Numbered from the stretch's first letter, positions 54,406-63,359 are shown. The stretch is DNA of 64,000 nucleotides from Neisseriaceae bacterium (GCA_017458185.1 JAFTFY010000002.1:62001-126000); one strand, 5' to 3'. Notes: a model not told the origin generated them from the letters alone. Program-made: numbers and translations.

Positions 54406-54723
54406 ATGAAAAAAATTAAATGTTTAATTGATGATTATGTTTATCTTGATTTTAATACACTACGATATAAACATTGTTTTGGAAAAATTCGAGCAATCAA
54501 TCCTGATGAACAAAATGAATTAGAAAAATACATTCAAGAAATACAACAAAATCAACCTGACTTATTTCTTTCTTCTATCCCATTTCCTGATAGAGCCTTT
54601 AAAGGTGCAATCGGTTCTAAACCTTGTGAATATACACCTGAACTGTTTGAAAAAGACGCTGAATTTTATTTAGACACCCAAAAGAAACATTTTTTTCCTG
54701 TTCATATAAAAGGAGTTAAATGA
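54406..54723 (+). CDS. Small hypothetical protein
   Basis: This is a 105-residue soluble protein that I do not recognise. ATATAAGGAAACCATT precedes the ATG. It starts MKKIKCLIDDYVYLDFNTLRY and contains a charged helix (DEQNELEKYIQEIQQNQ). Its stop overlaps the start of the following lipoprotein gene (ATGA), so the two are translationally coupled and probably functionally linked. The pair lies downstream of the two-hairpin element, as does the small gene at 6166. A+T-rich. Confidence 0.6.
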   Translation: MKKIKCLIDDYVYLDFNTLRYKHCFGKIRAINPDEQNELEKYIQEIQQNQPDLFLSSIPFPDRAFKGAIGSKPCEYTPELFEKDAEFYLDTQKKHFFPVHIKGVK

Positions 54724-55184
54724 TGAAAATAATAACACTTGTTGCCGTTAGTGCTATTTCGGTTTTGTTAAGTGCTTGTAATACCTATACAGGATATTTT
54801 CAAGCAGGACACAATGGATTACTCTATTACACTTCAACACCGTGTCCAAAACAAACATGGGACAACAATTATCCTAATACGATTTATTGTTATGATAAAA
54901 ATAACAATTTTTCACATACCCTTAATCCATTACCACCAGAAGCAGTGGCACATTTTCATCGACAACAAGAAGAAAAAAGAATAGCAATGCTACAATTACA
55001 GCAATCGATGAATAATATAGCACAGGGTTTTCAACAACAAGCCCAGTCCTATCAACAAGCAACACAACTTATGCAAAATATGCAAAGAAATCAAAACTGG
55101 AACAGGAACAGGCAAAACTCAACAAGCACTTGCCAACAAATAGGCAACCAAATATATTGCAGGCATCATAATTCAGGCTGGTAA
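54720..55184 (+). CDS. Putative lipoprotein with Gln/Asn-rich tail
   Basis: This is a 154-residue protein with a lipoprotein signal peptide (LLSACNTYTG; the Cys after about 19 residues is the lipid-modified one). The mature part has Tyr-rich sequence with two Cys (STPCPKQTWDNNYPNTIYC), a charged helix, then a long Gln/Asn/Met-rich stretch and a C-terminal TCQQIGNQIYCRHH. RBS AAAGGAGTTAA lies inside the previous gene. The location is likely the inner or outer membrane, facing the periplasm. No family recognised. A strong terminator follows at 55197. Confidence 0.7.
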   Translation: MMKIITLVAVSAISVLLSACNTYTGYFQAGHNGLLYYTSTPCPKQTWDNNYPNTIYCYDKNNNFSHTLNPLPPEAVAHFHRQQEEKRIAMLQLQQSMNNIAQGFQQQAQSYQQATQLMQNMQRNQNWNRNRQNSTSTCQQIGNQIYCRHHNSGW

Positions 55185-55196
55185 TTATCTAATTAT

Positions 55197-55230
55197 GGCA
55201 TAAGCAACTTTTGTTGCTCATGCTTTTTAA
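55197..55230 (+). terminator. Terminator after the lipoprotein gene
   Basis: GCAT-AAGCAAC-TTTT-GTTGCTC-ATGC followed by TTTTT. Confidence 0.85.
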
Positions 55231-55263
55231 TCTCATTTTCAGGCTACCTGAAAAACTTAATCT

Positions 55264-55297
55264 AAAAAAAGGACTTGAATTTCAAGTCCTTTTTTAA
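55264..55297. terminator. Bidirectional terminator
   Basis: AAAAAAAGGACTTGAA pairs with TTCAAGTCCTTTTTT. It is symmetrical and placed between convergent genes, so it can serve the minus-strand deacetylase gene as well. Confidence 0.9.
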
Positions 55298-55312
55298 CGC
55301 TTTTAAAACCTT

Positions 55313-56284
55313 TCAGGCTGCCTGAACGGCTTGACTGCATGCCTCTTGGTCAAGCAGTGTGCGAATGTGTGCGGTTGCGGCACGGGACAATGGATCAACA
55401 TCGTAGCCGCCCTCTAACACCGACACCAAATGACCGTTGCAATTTTTCTTCGACCAGCATTTTAATTGACGCGTAATCCACGCAAAATCGGCTTCGGTAA
55501 AGGTGAAACTGCCCATATCGTCATCACTGTGTGCGTCAAAACCTGCACTGATAAACACCATTTCAGGTTGAAACTCGTTGATTTTGGGCAACCACTCTTC
55601 CAAAAACTTCTCGCGAAATTCTAAACCGCCTGTGCCTTCGGGCATAGGCATACCAATAATATTGGGGTTAGTGCCAATTTGTTTGTCGCCGCTGTATGGG
55701 AAAAATGGGTGTTGGAAGACCGACAGAAACATCACCCGCTCATCGTCTTTGAAAATATCTTCCGTGCCGTTGCCGTGATGAACATCAAAATCCACAATCA
55801 GCACACGCGACAGATTGTATTTTTCCATAGCATAGGCTGCTGCCACAGCAACATTATTGATAAAGCAAAAACCCATTGGAAAATCACGACCTGCATGGTG
55901 TCCGGGCGGACGAATGGCACAAAAGGCGTTAAGAATTTCGTCATTCATCACCATATCCACTGCTTTAACCACTGCTCCTGTGGCATATTGAATGGCAGGA
56001 ATGGTGCCGCTGTTCATTGCGGTATCGCTATCCAAACGGTTTGTTCCTGTGGTTGGTGCAGAATCAAACAAGGCTTTGACATATTGTTCATCATGCACAC
56101 GCAACCAGTCTTCTGTATTTCCGACAGGTGCTTCGACCAAATACAAAGACCCAAACACACCCTCCTCCATTAAGCGTTGCTTAATACCTGCTAAACGATT
56201 AGGCGATTCAGGGTGTCCCTCACCCATATTATGACCCAAGCAAGCGGTGTGATAAATAAATGCAGTACGATTGGATTTCGACAT
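55313..56284 (-). CDS. Histone-deacetylase-family zinc amidohydrolase
   Basis: This is a 323-residue enzyme of the arginase/deacetylase superfamily. The zinc and catalytic motifs are intact: RPPGHHAGRDFPMGFCFINN, DFDVHHGNGT, SAGFDAHSDD and LEGGYD. Bacterial members deacetylate acetylpolyamines, acetoin-pathway proteins or other small amides; the substrate here is not known. The frame extends 30 codons upstream, but ATG 56284 (MSKSNRTAFIYH) has AAAGG at the right distance. The last codons are CAG GCA GCC TGA: a DUS provides the C-terminal Gln-Ala-Ala and the stop codon. Confidence 0.9.
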   Translation of the reverse strand: MSKSNRTAFIYHTACLGHNMGEGHPESPNRLAGIKQRLMEEGVFGSLYLVEAPVGNTEDWLRVHDEQYVKALFDSAPTTGTNRLDSDTAMNSGTIPAIQYATGAVVKAVDMVMNDEILNAFCAIRPPGHHAGRDFPMGFCFINNVAVAAAYAMEKYNLSRVLIVDFDVHHGNGTEDIFKDDERVMFLSVFQHPFFPYSGDKQIGTNPNIIGMPMPEGTGGLEFREKFLEEWLPKINEFQPEMVFISAGFDAHSDDDMGSFTFTEADFAWITRQLKCWSKKNCNGHLVSVLEGGYDVDPLSRAATAHIRTLLDQEACSQAVQAA

Positions 56285-56362
56285 TTTCATCACCTTTATC
56301 AGAGTATGTTTATTTGAGATAAAATGATACTCCTTTTTTTCTAACAATGACGAACAAACTGT

Positions 56363-56497
56363 ATTGCACTGCATTGTTATTAAACAATAAAATAATTTTT
56401 ACGCCTATTTTTCAGGCAGCCTGAAAATTTTTTTATTACACTAAATCAATAGATTATATAAAAAATGCTGCGTTTTGGAAACGCATTGCAGTGCAAT
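56363..56497. repeat. ATTGCACTGCA inverted pair flanking a DUS
   Basis: ATTGCACTGCA (56363-56373) and TGCAGTGCAAT (56487-56497) are perfect inverse copies 113 bases apart, with a DUS (56410) between. It lies in the gene-free stretch 56285-56661, which also holds DUS at 56545 and 56617 and the ribosomal operon terminator. Confidence 0.5.
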
Positions 56498-56561
56498 ATA
56501 AAATCGCACAATTCATTTTGCAATGCAAAAGAAAAGCATAATTTTCAGGCTGCCTGAAAAG

Positions 56562-56600
56562 CAAAAAAACGCTTTCGATAAAACACAATCGAAAGCGTCT
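56562..56600 (-). terminator. Terminator of the rpsF-rplI operon
   Basis: On the minus strand, ACGCTTTCGAT-TGTGTTTT-ATCGAAAGCGT is followed by TTTTTT. Confidence 0.88.
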
Positions 56601-56661
56601 TGATTTTTAGATTTTCAGGCTGCCTGAAAGATGATTTTCAAGCATACCCCCACAATCAAAA

Positions 56662-57117
56662 TTATTTATCGTCCAAAGGCACAACGGCGATTTTCACATT
56701 TGCCACTGCGTCGTGGTGCAAAGCGATTTCAATGTCGTATTCGCCAACTGCTTTCAAAGGACCGTCAGGCAAGCGAACGGTTGAGCGAGCAATTTCCACG
56801 CCCAAACCTTGTGCCGCATGAGCAATATCAGAAGTGGTAACCGAGCCGAACAATCTGCCGTCCATACCTGCTTTTTGAGCAATGGTAATGGTTTGACCGT
56901 CTAATTTTTCTTTGCTGTCATTAGCGGCTTTCAAGATTTCTGCTTGACGGGCTTCAAATTCTGCACGGCGTGCTTCAAATTCTGCCAAGTTTTCTTTATT
57001 AGCGCGTTTGGCTTTGCCTTGTGGAATCAAATAATTGCGTGCGTAGCCGTTTTTCACATTCACCACATCGCCCAAAACGCCCAAAGAACCGACTTTTTCT
57101 AACAAAATAATTTGCAT
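56662..57117 (-). CDS. rplI: Ribosomal protein bL9
   Basis: This is a 151-residue large-subunit protein. The N-terminal domain MQIILLEKVGSLGVLGDVVNVKNGYARNYLIPQGKA is fully conserved, followed by the long connecting helix (Ala/Glu/Arg-rich, about 45-75) and the C-terminal domain with AGMDGRLFGSVTTSDIA. It is last in the rpsF-priB-rpsR-rplI operon, 15 bases after rpsR, with GGAGACACC upstream and a terminator downstream. Confidence 0.97.
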   Translation of the reverse strand: MQIILLEKVGSLGVLGDVVNVKNGYARNYLIPQGKAKRANKENLAEFEARRAEFEARQAEILKAANDSKEKLDGQTITIAQKAGMDGRLFGSVTTSDIAHAAQGLGVEIARSTVRLPDGPLKAVGEYDIEIALHHDAVANVKIAVVPLDDK

Positions 57118-57132
57118 AATGGTGTCTCCTTA

Positions 57133-57363
57133 TTATTTATGTTGGTCGGTGTAAGGCAACAATGCCAAGAATCTTGCCCGTTTAATGGCGGTAGAAAGTT
57201 GGCGTTGATAATACGATTTGGTGCCTGTAATGCGGGCAGGAATGATTTTGCCGTTTTCGGCGATAAAATCTTTTAAAATATCAACCGCTTTGTAATCGAC
57301 TTCTTTAATGCCTTCAACGGTAAAGCGGCAGTATTTTTTGCGTTTAAATGTTTGTCGTGCCAT
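57133..57363 (-). CDS. rpsR: Ribosomal protein bS18
   Basis: This is a 76-residue small-subunit protein. The conserved blocks [26 protein letters not shown] and [33 protein letters not shown] are intact. It starts [12 protein letters not shown]. It forms a complex with S6, encoded upstream in the same operon. Eleven bases separate it from priB. Confidence 0.97.
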   Translation of the reverse strand: MARQTFKRKKYCRFTVEGIKEVDYKAVDILKDFIAENGKIIPARITGTKSYYQRQLSTAIKRARFLALLPYTDQHK

Positions 57364-57374
57364 TTGTTTAACCT

Positions 57375-57662
57375 TTATTCAATTCGTTCAATTCGTTGTA
57401 TATGCAATATCAGTTCAGGATTGCGAAGACTTTTGCTATTCAAAAAGCCTGCTACTTTTACCTTATCGCCCACATGCCAAGTGTTGTTTTGTGGGTTAAT
57501 CTGCTTGGCAGATAGCGTAAAAGCAGTTTTGCGGCTTTGTCCTGCTTCGATTTGTTCGGACTTGTGTTCCAAAAGCAAACTTAAAACAGGTGTGCCGCTG
57601 GGTGTATATCGCACAGGTTCGAGTGCGATAATCACGGCTTCTAAACAGATATTGTTGCTCAA
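57375..57662 (-). CDS. priB: Primosomal replication protein N
   Basis: This is a 95-residue single-stranded DNA-binding OB-fold protein used with PriA in replication restart. The start [37 protein letters not shown] and the ends of the beta strands match neisserial and betaproteobacterial PriB. Its place between rpsF and rpsR is the classical position. It begins 3 bases after the rpsF stop. Confidence 0.93.
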   Translation of the reverse strand: MSNNICLEAVIIALEPVRYTPSGTPVLSLLLEHKSEQIEAGQSRKTAFTLSAKQINPQNNTWHVGDKVKVAGFLNSKSLRNPELILHIQRIERIE

Positions 57663-57665
57663 AAC

Positions 57666-58079
57666 TTATGCTTCTTCCACCACAACGGTTTCAGTAACTT
57701 CCACTGCCACCGTTTCGGTTTGACGACCGCCTGTTTGACCTGTTAGAAGATTTTTGCTTTTTTCTTCTTTCATCATCGGCGAAGCCGCAGTTTCAGCATG
57801 ATTCATTTTGATGGTCAAATGACGCAACACCGCATCATTAAAGCGGAAAGCGGTTTCAATTTCTTCCACAGTTTCAGGTGTGCATTCAATGTTCATCAAA
57901 ACATAATGTGCTTTGTGCAATTTGTTGATGGGGTAAGCCAACTGACGGCGACCCCAGTCTTCCAAACGGTGAATCACACCACCTTTTTCAGTAATGGTGT
58001 TTTTGTAGCGTTCGACCATAGCGGACACTTGCTCGCTTTGGTCAGGATGCACGATAAAAACGATTTCGTAATGTCGCAT
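57666..58079 (-). CDS. rpsF: Ribosomal protein bS6
   Basis: This is a 137-residue small-subunit protein. The [25 protein letters not shown] start and [33 protein letters not shown] block are typical. The tail after residue 95 is longer than usual and ends in Thr/Val/Glu-rich repeats ([16 protein letters not shown]); C-terminal variability, including glutamate tails, is known for S6. It is first gene of the operon, with AAGGAGCATTT upstream and a consensus promoter at 58153-58181. Confidence 0.96.
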   Translation of the reverse strand: MRHYEIVFIVHPDQSEQVSAMVERYKNTITEKGGVIHRLEDWGRRQLAYPINKLHKAHYVLMNIECTPETVEEIETAFRFNDAVLRHLTIKMNHAETAASPMMKEEKSKNLLTGQTGGRQTETVAVEVTETVVVEEA

Positions 58080-58081
58080 AA

Positions 58082-58181
58082 ATGCTCCTTATGGCTATTT
58101 AAAAACTTTCCGCTATGCGAAAAAACGGAAAGCAAGGTTTGAAAAGAGCAAAATTCTATATGAAAAATAATGATATGTCAA
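58082..58181 (-). promoter_or_regulatory. rpsF operon promoter and structured leader
   Basis: On the minus strand TTGACA (58176-58181), 17 bases, TAGAAT (58153-58158). The leader of about 65 nt contains the hairpin CTTTCCG-TTTTTTCGCATAG-CGGAAAG (58106-58132) just before the ribosome-binding site. S6:S18-binding leaders with a CCG-containing hairpin regulate this operon in many bacteria, so autoregulation is plausible here, but the consensus was not checked. Confidence 0.7.
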
Positions 58182-58216
58182 ATTGATATTGCCCGTTCAG
58201 GCAGCCTGAAAACAAG

Positions 58217-58287
58217 GTTTAGTTGATACGAAGTATCAACCTTTAACAAACGCAGTTTGTTAAAGTGGATTGCGAAGCAATCAAACC
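58217..58287. repeat. Three perfect micro-hairpins closed by an outer pairing
   Basis: GTTGATAC-GAA-GTATCAAC (58222-58240), TTTAACAAAC-GCA-GTTTGTTAAA (58242-58264) and GATTGC-GAA-GCAATC (58268-58282) are enclosed by GGTTT (58217-58221) and AAACC (58283-58287). A DUS (58195) precedes. There is no gene between 58080 and 58455 apart from the rpsF leader. Confidence 0.7.
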
Positions 58288-58455
58288 GAAGTTTCTACGA
58301 GCCGTAAGGCGGAGTTAAACCATTTTTTTATCATACACAATCAATATTTTCATTTTTCGTATATTTGTTTCACCTGATATAATCCGCCATTCTTTTTTAT
58401 ATGCTTGAACACGCATTCAGGTTGCCTGAAACGCATTATCAACAGGAAAAAACCG

Positions 58456-59772
58456 ATGACAACACAACAAAAATCGTTAGAAGAATGGCTTACCGATTTA
58501 GAAGACGGGGTTTATGGCGGTAAGATTGATTTGGGTTTGGAACGAATCACACAGGTTAAAAACGCTATGGCGTTACACCCTGCTTGCCCTGTGATTAGTG
58601 TCGGCGGCACGAATGGCAAGGGCTCGGTGTGTGCGTTTTTGACGGCGATTTATCGCGAAGCAGGTTACAAGGTTGGCACGCTCACCAGTCCGCATTTGTT
58701 GCGGTTTAACGAACGCATTGCCATAAATGGCAAGCCTGTTGATGATAATACTATTATTCAAGCCTTTGAAAAAATTGAACAATCTCGCGGCACAACCGCC
58801 CTATCCTATTTTGAATTTAACGCACTCGCCGCTGTGCTGATTTTTATGCAAAAACAAGTTGATGTAATGATTTTGGAAGTGGGTTTAGGCGGACGATTAG
58901 ACGCAACAAACGCTTGGGACAGCGATGTGGCGGCTGTGGTGTCGGTTGATTTAGACCATCAGCATTTTTTGGGCGATACTGTGGAACAAGTGGCGTTTGA
59001 AAAAGCGGGCATTTTTCGCCCCGATAAACCTGCCGTGTGCGGCCAAAATCCGCCGCCTAAATCGATGACAGATTATGCTCAAAAAATCGGCTCGCATTTA
59101 TTATCGTTTAAGCGAGATTTTGATATTGCGTATAAAGATGAAAAACAATGGAATTTTCAATTTCAACCGTCTGAAAATCTTTCAGGCAGCCTGAAACAGA
59201 TTTCAACAAAACGCCGCAACGCCCTACCCATTCCTGCCTTGCGGGGCGATTATCAACTCAACAATGCCGCTGTTTCTTTGGCGGTGATTGAATGTTTGTT
59301 TCATCGCCTGCCTGTGGATAATGGAGCCATTCGGCAAGGTTTGTTGTTGGCTGAAAATGCGGGGCGTTTTCAGGTTTTGGCAGGGCGACCGATTCGTGTT
59401 TTAGATGTGGGACACAATCCGCATGCGGCACGAGCCTTAAAGAAAAACCTGCGTAAATTGCCATTTGCCCAACGCAAAATAGCGGTTTTTTCTATGCTTG
59501 CCGATAAAGATATGGAACAAGTGATTGATATTATTAAAGAAGAATTTGATGAATGGTATATTGCACCATTAGATTTGCCGCGTGGCAGAACGGCAGAAAA
59601 TATTCAGGCAGCCTTAATCGGGGCTGGCGTATCAGCGGATAAAATCACTATTTTTAACAATGTAAAAAAAGCGTGGGAAACGGCACTCAATAATACTATC
59701 GAAAATGATAGAATAGTCGTTTTTGGTTCATTTCATACCGTAGCCGAAACCATGTCGGCACGACAATATTAA
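58456..59772 (+). CDS. folC: Bifunctional folylpolyglutamate/dihydrofolate synthase
   Basis: This is a 438-residue ligase that adds glutamate to dihydropteroate and folates. The P-loop VGGTNGKGSV is near residue 55, TSPHLLRFNERI follows, and DVGHNPHAARALKKNL lies in the C-terminal domain. The frame runs back to 58405 through a DUS, but ATG 58456 has AACAGGAAAAAACCG. DUS copies are translated as SGSLKQIS and IQAALIG. It is first in the folC-SPOR-cvpA cluster. Confidence 0.96.
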   Translation: MTTQQKSLEEWLTDLEDGVYGGKIDLGLERITQVKNAMALHPACPVISVGGTNGKGSVCAFLTAIYREAGYKVGTLTSPHLLRFNERIAINGKPVDDNTIIQAFEKIEQSRGTTALSYFEFNALAAVLIFMQKQVDVMILEVGLGGRLDATNAWDSDVAAVVSVDLDHQHFLGDTVEQVAFEKAGIFRPDKPAVCGQNPPPKSMTDYAQKIGSHLLSFKRDFDIAYKDEKQWNFQFQPSENLSGSLKQISTKRRNALPIPALRGDYQLNNAAVSLAVIECLFHRLPVDNGAIRQGLLLAENAGRFQVLAGRPIRVLDVGHNPHAARALKKNLRKLPFAQRKIAVFSMLADKDMEQVIDIIKEEFDEWYIAPLDLPRGRTAENIQAALIGAGVSADKITIFNNVKKAWETALNNTIENDRIVVFGSFHTVAETMSARQY

Positions 59773-59785
59773 GGAAAGCCCTACA

Positions 59786-60481
59786 ATGGATACTCGTGAA
59801 GAATACGAACAACTCAAACGCAAAAACCGCAATCGCCTAATCGGAGCGATTGTGTTGGTTGCCGCTATTGCTTTGATTTTGCTGGCGGTTACCGATAAAA
59901 AAACACCGCCCACACAACCAGAAGTGAAAATCGCAGGTAAAACGCAACCTGTTGAAAAACCTACGGATTTACCGCCCCCTACGGACACGCAGCCTGAAAA
60001 ACCTGCGGCAGAGCCGATTATTATCGACACAGTGGCTCAACCCGAATTGCCGTCTGACCCTGTGATTGACACACCTGTCGAGCCAAAGGTTGAACCCAAA
60101 CCTGTAAAACCTGTTCAAAAAACAGAGAAAAAACCCGCAACCAAACCTGTGAAACCTGCGGAAAAACCGCAAAAAACGCCCGAAAAACCAGCGAAACAGC
60201 CTGAAAAATCAGCCAAGCCGTCTCCGCAAGATATTTTGGAAGGCAAGACAAGTGGCAACTATTTTGTGCAAATGGGTGCATTCAAAACACAAGCCCAAGC
60301 CGATACACAGCGTGCCAAACTCGCCCAAGTGGGCATTTCATCACAAATTCAGCAAGGCAAAGATAAAAACGGCAATACCGTGTATCGCGTGCGTTCTGGT
60401 GCGTTAAGCAAAGCCGAAGCGGAAAAAATCCGCAACACTGCCAAAACGCATAAATTTGACGCTATGATTGTAAGTCAATGA
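59786..60481 (+). CDS. SPOR-domain membrane protein
   Basis: This is a 231-residue protein with a short cytoplasmic N-terminus, one membrane helix (about residues 18-36), a long Pro/Lys/Glu-rich periplasmic linker (40-150) and a C-terminal SPOR domain (about 155-231, GNYFVQMGAFKTQAQADTQRAKL). SPOR domains bind denuded glycan strands at the division septum, so a cell-division or cell-envelope role is likely (DedD-like position downstream of folC). It overlaps cvpA by four bases (ATGA). Confidence 0.9.
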   Translation: MDTREEYEQLKRKNRNRLIGAIVLVAAIALILLAVTDKKTPPTQPEVKIAGKTQPVEKPTDLPPPTDTQPEKPAAEPIIIDTVAQPELPSDPVIDTPVEPKVEPKPVKPVQKTEKKPATKPVKPAEKPQKTPEKPAKQPEKSAKPSPQDILEGKTSGNYFVQMGAFKTQAQADTQRAKLAQVGISSQIQQGKDKNGNTVYRVRSGALSKAEAEKIRNTAKTHKFDAMIVSQ

Positions 60482-61050
60482 CATTATTCGATATTATCGC
60501 CCTAAGCGTCATCGCCATTTTCGCCATTATTTCCGTTTTTCGCGGATTTGTTGGCGAAGTGGTGTCGATTGCCCGCTGGGTTTTGGGCATTGCATTAGGC
60601 TGGGCGTTCTGCCCTTTTGTCGGAGCAACAGTTTTCGGCTTGATGCAAAACCGCGACTTGGCAAACGCCGCCGCCTTTTTGCTGATATTCTGTGCCGTTT
60701 TCGTGCTAATGTTTGCCCTAAATAAACTTTTAACCAAGTTTGTTAAATTCATCGGTTTGGGCGAAATCAACCGCTTATTAGGCGGTATCATCGGCACAAT
60801 CAAAGGCATAGCCTGTGTTACCGTTGCGGTTATTCCACTCTCGCACACACCGCTAACACAACACGCCGAATGGCAAAACGCCATTTCCGCCCCCACATTT
60901 GAATATTTAGGCAAACGCCTTTTACCTTATATTCCCAACACTTCGGGCTATATTCAAAACAATATTCCAGCAATTCCCCAAATGCCACAAACTTTGCCGA
61001 ATGCAAATGAAAAAACCGAAACGCTGCCTGAAAATAATATGAAAAAATAA
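60478..61050 (+). CDS. cvpA: CvpA-family membrane protein
   Basis: This is a 190-residue inner-membrane protein with four hydrophobic helices. The N-terminus DIIALSVIAIFAIISVFRGFVGEVVSIARW and the loop LLTKFVKFIGLGEINRLLGGIIGTIKG are typical of CvpA (colicin V production). It overlaps the SPOR gene. purF normally follows directly; here a thioesterase gene on the other strand and about 830 bases intervene. A partial DUS codes for LPENNMKK at the C-terminus. Confidence 0.92.
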   Translation: MTLFDIIALSVIAIFAIISVFRGFVGEVVSIARWVLGIALGWAFCPFVGATVFGLMQNRDLANAAAFLLIFCAVFVLMFALNKLLTKFVKFIGLGEINRLLGGIIGTIKGIACVTVAVIPLSHTPLTQHAEWQNAISAPTFEYLGKRLLPYIPNTSGYIQNNIPAIPQMPQTLPNANEKTETLPENNMKK

Positions 61051-61095
61051 CTTTCAGGCAGCCTAAACATTTTGCGAATGCCCGATATATCTCAA

Positions 61096-61506
61096 CTACG
61101 CAAAACCGTGTAATTTTTTGATTTCTTCGCTAATCGGTTTTTTATTGCCTTGTTTATCGACACTCACAAAAATGGCAGTGGCGTGGGTTACGGGCAAGCA
61201 GATAGGTAGATGATCTTCGGACAGGCGTTGTGCGACTACTTCCACTTGCACGGTAATGGAAGTGTTGCCAATCGCACTGACTTCGGCATAGCAACTGACC
61301 AAATCGCCGACCAAAACAGGTTCTTTGAAAATCACTTCTTTCATGGAAATGGTAACCACGCGTTCGGGAGCAATTTCGCGTGCGGCAATCGCCCCTGCCA
61401 AGTCAATGCAAGATAAAATCCAACCGCCAAAAACATTTCCCGCTGGGTTGGTATCGCGTGGCATAGCAACCACTTTGTATCGAGGTTCAACTTTTCCTTG
61501 TAGCAT
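61096..61506 (-). CDS. YciA-like acyl-CoA thioesterase
   Basis: This is a 136-residue hotdog-fold enzyme hydrolysing acyl-CoA. The active-site region GNVFGGWILSCIDLAGAIAARE (about residues 23-44) carries the catalytic Asp, and the VGDLVSCYAEV strand follows. Length and start (MLQGKVEPRYKVVAMPRDTNPAG) match YciA-type proteins. It lies on the opposite strand between cvpA and purF, so it has been inserted into, or rearranged within, a usually continuous cluster. Confidence 0.88.
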   Translation of the reverse strand: MLQGKVEPRYKVVAMPRDTNPAGNVFGGWILSCIDLAGAIAAREIAPERVVTISMKEVIFKEPVLVGDLVSCYAEVSAIGNTSITVQVEVVAQRLSEDHLPICLPVTHATAIFVSVDKQGNKKPISEEIKKLHGFA

Positions 61507-61885
61507 ATGGTTTTCCCTTAAAAATTGAGCAACCGTTTATGAAAAACGCCCTATTTACCCCAAATAATAGTCGCTTCAAACCCAAAGCAAACGCGACAGT
61601 ATGTCATCATACGGCAAGGGGCATATATTGTGTTTCTTTAATAAACCGTGCCATAACGAAAGAACAAGTATAGCAAAAATTTTCAGGCAGCCTGAAACAG
61701 TGTTTGACAGCAGCCCAAACGAAATTCGCCCCAAGAAGATAAAATTTTGAGATAATCGCAGGGCAAAAAACTCGGAAACTTTTTCACTGTGTTTATCAAT
61801 TTAAGCATAAATCAAGTGAAATATTTTTTTCAGGCAGCCTATTTACCGCTTTTCAGGCAGCCTGAAAGCAGCAAGGAATAACACT
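61507..61885. other. Gene-free stretch upstream of purF with a degenerate Correia-like fragment
   Basis: 61575-61630 contains GCGACAGTATGTCATCATAC and GGCAAGG, resembling the core of the Correia-like elements at 19222 and 48542 but without clear ends. DUS lie at about 61680, 61833 (truncated) and 61853. The purF ribosome-binding site GCAAGGAATAACACT ends the stretch. No promoter could be fixed. Confidence 0.5.
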
Positions 61886-63355
61886 ATGTGTGGCATATTA
61901 GGTATTGTGGCAGCAACGCCTGTCAATCAAGAAATTTATGACGGTTTGCAGGTATTGCAGCACCGTGGGCAGGACGCCGCTGGGATTACCACTTTTGACG
62001 GCAAAATGTTTCGCAGTTTCAAAGGCATAGGCATGGTGCGCGATGTGTTTCACACCCGCAATATGCGTGATTTAACAGGCAACGCAGGCATTGCACATGT
62101 ACGCTATCCTACCGCAGGCAATCGCAACGACCCAGAACAAGCCCAGCCGTTTTATGTCAATTCACCGTTTGGCATATCGTTCGCCCACAATGGCAATCTC
62201 ACCAACACCGAACAATTAGTATCCGATGTCATCAACAAAGATTTTCGCCACATTAACACCACTTCCGATTCAGAAATTCTGCTCAATGTTTTGGCTTTTG
62301 AATTAGAAAAATCCGTCTTAAACAGCAATCACAAAAAACTCACGCCCGAAATTATTTTCAACGCCGTACGCACCTTGCACCAACGCGTTTCAGGTGCATA
62401 CGCCGCTGTGGCTTTAATTGCAGGCTATGGGCTGTTGGCATTCCGCGACCCGTTTGGCATTCGCCCCTTAATTTTGGGCAAAAGACGCAACGCAAGTGGC
62501 AGTTTTGATTATTCCGTATCGTCCGAATCGGTTTCTTTTTCTGCCACAGGTTTTGAAATTGTGCGTGATATAGCCCCAGGCGAAGCCGTATTTATCGACT
62601 TTTCAGGCAGCCTAAAAGCACAAATTTGCACCGATAAATCGCAACTTTGCCCATGTTTATTTGAATATATCTATTTTGCCCGTCCCGATTCAGTGATAGA
62701 CGGTGTTTCCGTGTATCAAGCCCGTTTAGAAATGGGAGCAATTTTGGCACAAAAAGTCAAAACCGAACTGCCGCACGACATAGATGTGGTGATGCCCATA
62801 CCCGACACCAGTCGCCCGTCCGCATTAGAATTAGCACACCATTTGGGCTTGCCTTATCGTGAAGGATTGATTAAAAACCGCTATATCGGACGCACATTTA
62901 TTATGCCTGGTCAAGCAGTACGAAAAAAATCAGTGCGACAAAAACTGTCGCCGATTGATTGCGAATTTAGAGGTAAAAATGTGTTATTAGTTGATGATTC
63001 AATCGTGCGTGGCACAACCAGCCGCGAAATTGTCGAAATGGCACGCCTGTCAGGGGCGAAAAAAGTATATTTAGCGTCCGCCGCCCCCGAAGTGCGTTAT
63101 CCAAATGTGTATGGCATTGATATGCCGACCAAAGCCGAGTTAATTGCCAACGACAAAAACGCACAACAAATCGCCGCCGAAATCGGTGCAGACGGCGTGG
63201 TATTTCAAGATTTACAACAACTGATAAACGCCGTCTCGTCCCTTAATCCCGCCATACAAGGCTTTGATTCATCGTGTTTTAACGGGCAGTACTTGGCAGG
63301 CAATATTGATGAGCAATATTTAGACAATTTGGCACAACAAAACAAAACCTGTTAG
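61886..63355 (+). CDS. purF: Amidophosphoribosyltransferase
   Basis: This is a 489-residue enzyme for the first committed step of purine synthesis, converting PRPP and glutamine to phosphoribosylamine. The catalytic nucleophile Cys2 follows the initiator Met (MCGILGIV). The PRPP loop VLLVDDSIVRGTTSREIV (about residues 367-384) and the IPDTSRPSALELA block are intact. A truncated DUS encodes FSGSLKAQ in the middle. It is slightly shorter than some relatives at the C-terminus, which ends QQNKTC. An inverted DUS pair follows. Confidence 0.96.
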   Translation: MCGILGIVAATPVNQEIYDGLQVLQHRGQDAAGITTFDGKMFRSFKGIGMVRDVFHTRNMRDLTGNAGIAHVRYPTAGNRNDPEQAQPFYVNSPFGISFAHNGNLTNTEQLVSDVINKDFRHINTTSDSEILLNVLAFELEKSVLNSNHKKLTPEIIFNAVRTLHQRVSGAYAAVALIAGYGLLAFRDPFGIRPLILGKRRNASGSFDYSVSSESVSFSATGFEIVRDIAPGEAVFIDFSGSLKAQICTDKSQLCPCLFEYIYFARPDSVIDGVSVYQARLEMGAILAQKVKTELPHDIDVVMPIPDTSRPSALELAHHLGLPYREGLIKNRYIGRTFIMPGQAVRKKSVRQKLSPIDCEFRGKNVLLVDDSIVRGTTSREIVEMARLSGAKKVYLASAAPEVRYPNVYGIDMPTKAELIANDKNAQQIAAEIGADGVVFQDLQQLINAVSSLNPAIQGFDSSCFNGQYLAGNIDEQYLDNLAQQNKTC

Positions 63356-63359
63356 ATAT

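Noticed and set aside
58217-58287. Cloverleaf-like structure considered as a tRNA
   Set aside because: It has no T-loop TTCGANNC, no anticodon stem of 5 bp with a 7-base loop, and all loops are triloops. No tRNA was seen anywhere in the window.
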